Part shown: positions 63,500 to 64,000 of the stretch, in pieces
Layout of the letters: each line of letters starts with the position of its first letter
Position numbering within the stretch: position 1 is the stretch's first letter
Assembly (NCBI GenBank): GCA_019914995.1
Contig: CM034131.1
Coordinates: 9,084,501 to 9,148,500 of the forward strand
Origin: Acanthochlamys bracteata
Taxonomy: Eukaryota > Streptophyta > Magnoliopsida > Pandanales > Velloziaceae
Direction: 5' to 3'
DNA length: 64,000 nt
Position numbers and translations under genes: made by a program
Notes under the pieces: model-generated
Told to the model about the DNA's origin: nothing
Databases searched by the model: none
The model's input: only the letters and a program-made list of their open reading frames with translations

Positions 63500-64000
63500 T
63501 CCGCGTCCCCCCTTGGGAGTTGGGAGAACGAAGGTGGAGCGAAAGCGCTCGAAGTTTGCGGGGAGTCAAAGCAACTCTACTTTGTTCTTCTGTTGCTAAT
63601 CAATTGCTCGAGACATATCATAATTCTCGAGTTTATTTCAGCTGCTTCTGGTTTTGATTCAGGTGAGAGATCTACTTCCTTTCAAGCTAAGCATCTCGAT
63701 TCTTTTGCTGTTCGATTTGGTGTTGAATTGGGAGATTTTTGTTGTAGCGTGTTCCTCATTGCTGTTTATCGGATTTATTGAAGTTTTGTACGGATAACTG
63801 TAAGGAATTAGATATTTTCAGGTCTATTGAAATCAATATTTTGTTGTTATGAGCTGCATTTTCTGTAATTTATGCTATAATTTTTACTGTGAAGAGTTTT
63901 CTGGTTGATGATTCAAGTTAGTATATAATTTGCAAAAAATGATTAATCTAGCCCTATATCCAGATCTGTTGATCTTGCACTGACTTATTTGATTCTTGAT
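63500..64000 (+). other. Possible 5' end of a gene running off the right edge
   Basis: GC-richer sequence after AT-rich DNA, a leader-like stretch, and a good splice donor (GATTCAG|GTGAGA, at about 63,662) suggest a 5' untranslated exon and the start of a leader intron on the plus strand. No coding frame can be identified before the window ends. Confidence 0.3.

Larger units (their letters stand above)
61641..63500. other. AT-rich intergenic DNA with repeat copies
   Basis: Repeat copies 6-8 lie at about 61,910-62,080, 62,180-62,590 and 63,105-63,355. Between them a GC-rich block at about 62,800-62,960 has no frame of note. No gene is seen. Confidence 0.4.

Noticed and set aside
1-64000. A novel multi-gene system such as a defence island or biosynthetic cluster
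   Set aside because: The recognised genes are ordinary housekeeping, plastid and cell-wall genes on both strands with no functional clustering.

Overview
The window is nuclear DNA of a flowering plant, most likely a eudicot. The genes have many short GT-AG introns in AT-rich DNA. They encode plant-specific products: plastid-targeted PsbP, a plastid-type lipoyl synthase, an SBT2-group subtilase, a plant PPR protein and a Golgi UDP-arabinose epimerase. I rebuilt exons by hand from reading frames, splice sites and remembered family sequences, with no database search. A correct model has to stay in phase across every junction, and all intron-containing genes do except where stated.

Layout. 1-1.1 kb: left edge with a possible terminal exon of an unidentified gene. 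1.7-3.3 kb (+): psbP. 3.99-4.14 kb: a PIF/Harbinger-type MITE. 5.9-6.6 kb (-): a Snapin-like BLOC-1 subunit. 7.2-12.6 kb (-): a ten-exon SBT2 subtilase with a probable GC-AG intron; a 62-bp-period tandem repeat lies just upstream of its start. About 14.3-16.0 kb: a gene-free stretch of different composition, possibly organelle-derived. 16.7-17.9 kb (-): ribosomal protein eL41, 25 codons split by an intron after codon 4. 18.9-20.6 kb (+): an intronless PPR gene. 22.2-23.9 kb (+): a decayed ribose-5-phosphate isomerase 4-like pseudogene. 26.2-28.9 kb (+): lipoyl synthase. 30.9-34.2 kb (+): a WDR26/GID7-type LisH-CTLH-WD40 protein. 34.8-36.2 kb: an LTR-like fragment. 37.1-46.9 kb (-): 20-exon TFIIH subunit TFB1 (p62). 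48.1-50.9 kb (-): UDP-arabinose 4-epimerase with one in-frame stop. 53.3-58.2 kb (-): PAT1 mRNA-decapping activator with one frame break. 58.2-64 kb: AT-rich DNA without a recognisable coding gene, with a probable 5' leader at each of two places (about 61.4-61.6 kb on - and 63.5-63.7 kb on +).

The genes are ordinary housekeeping and plastid genes and do not form one pathway. The PPR/PAT1 pair and the lipoyl-synthase/WDR26 pair recall neighbouring Arabidopsis loci, so the window is probably a conserved syntenic block. I found no CRISPR, rRNA or tRNA gene, and no convincing new defence or biosynthetic system. The most notable points are the two single-lesion breaks in otherwise intact genes (UXE and PAT1), the GC-AG intron, the duplicated splice donor in PAT1, the 62-bp repeat, the RPI4-like pseudogene and a dispersed family of AT-rich repeats.
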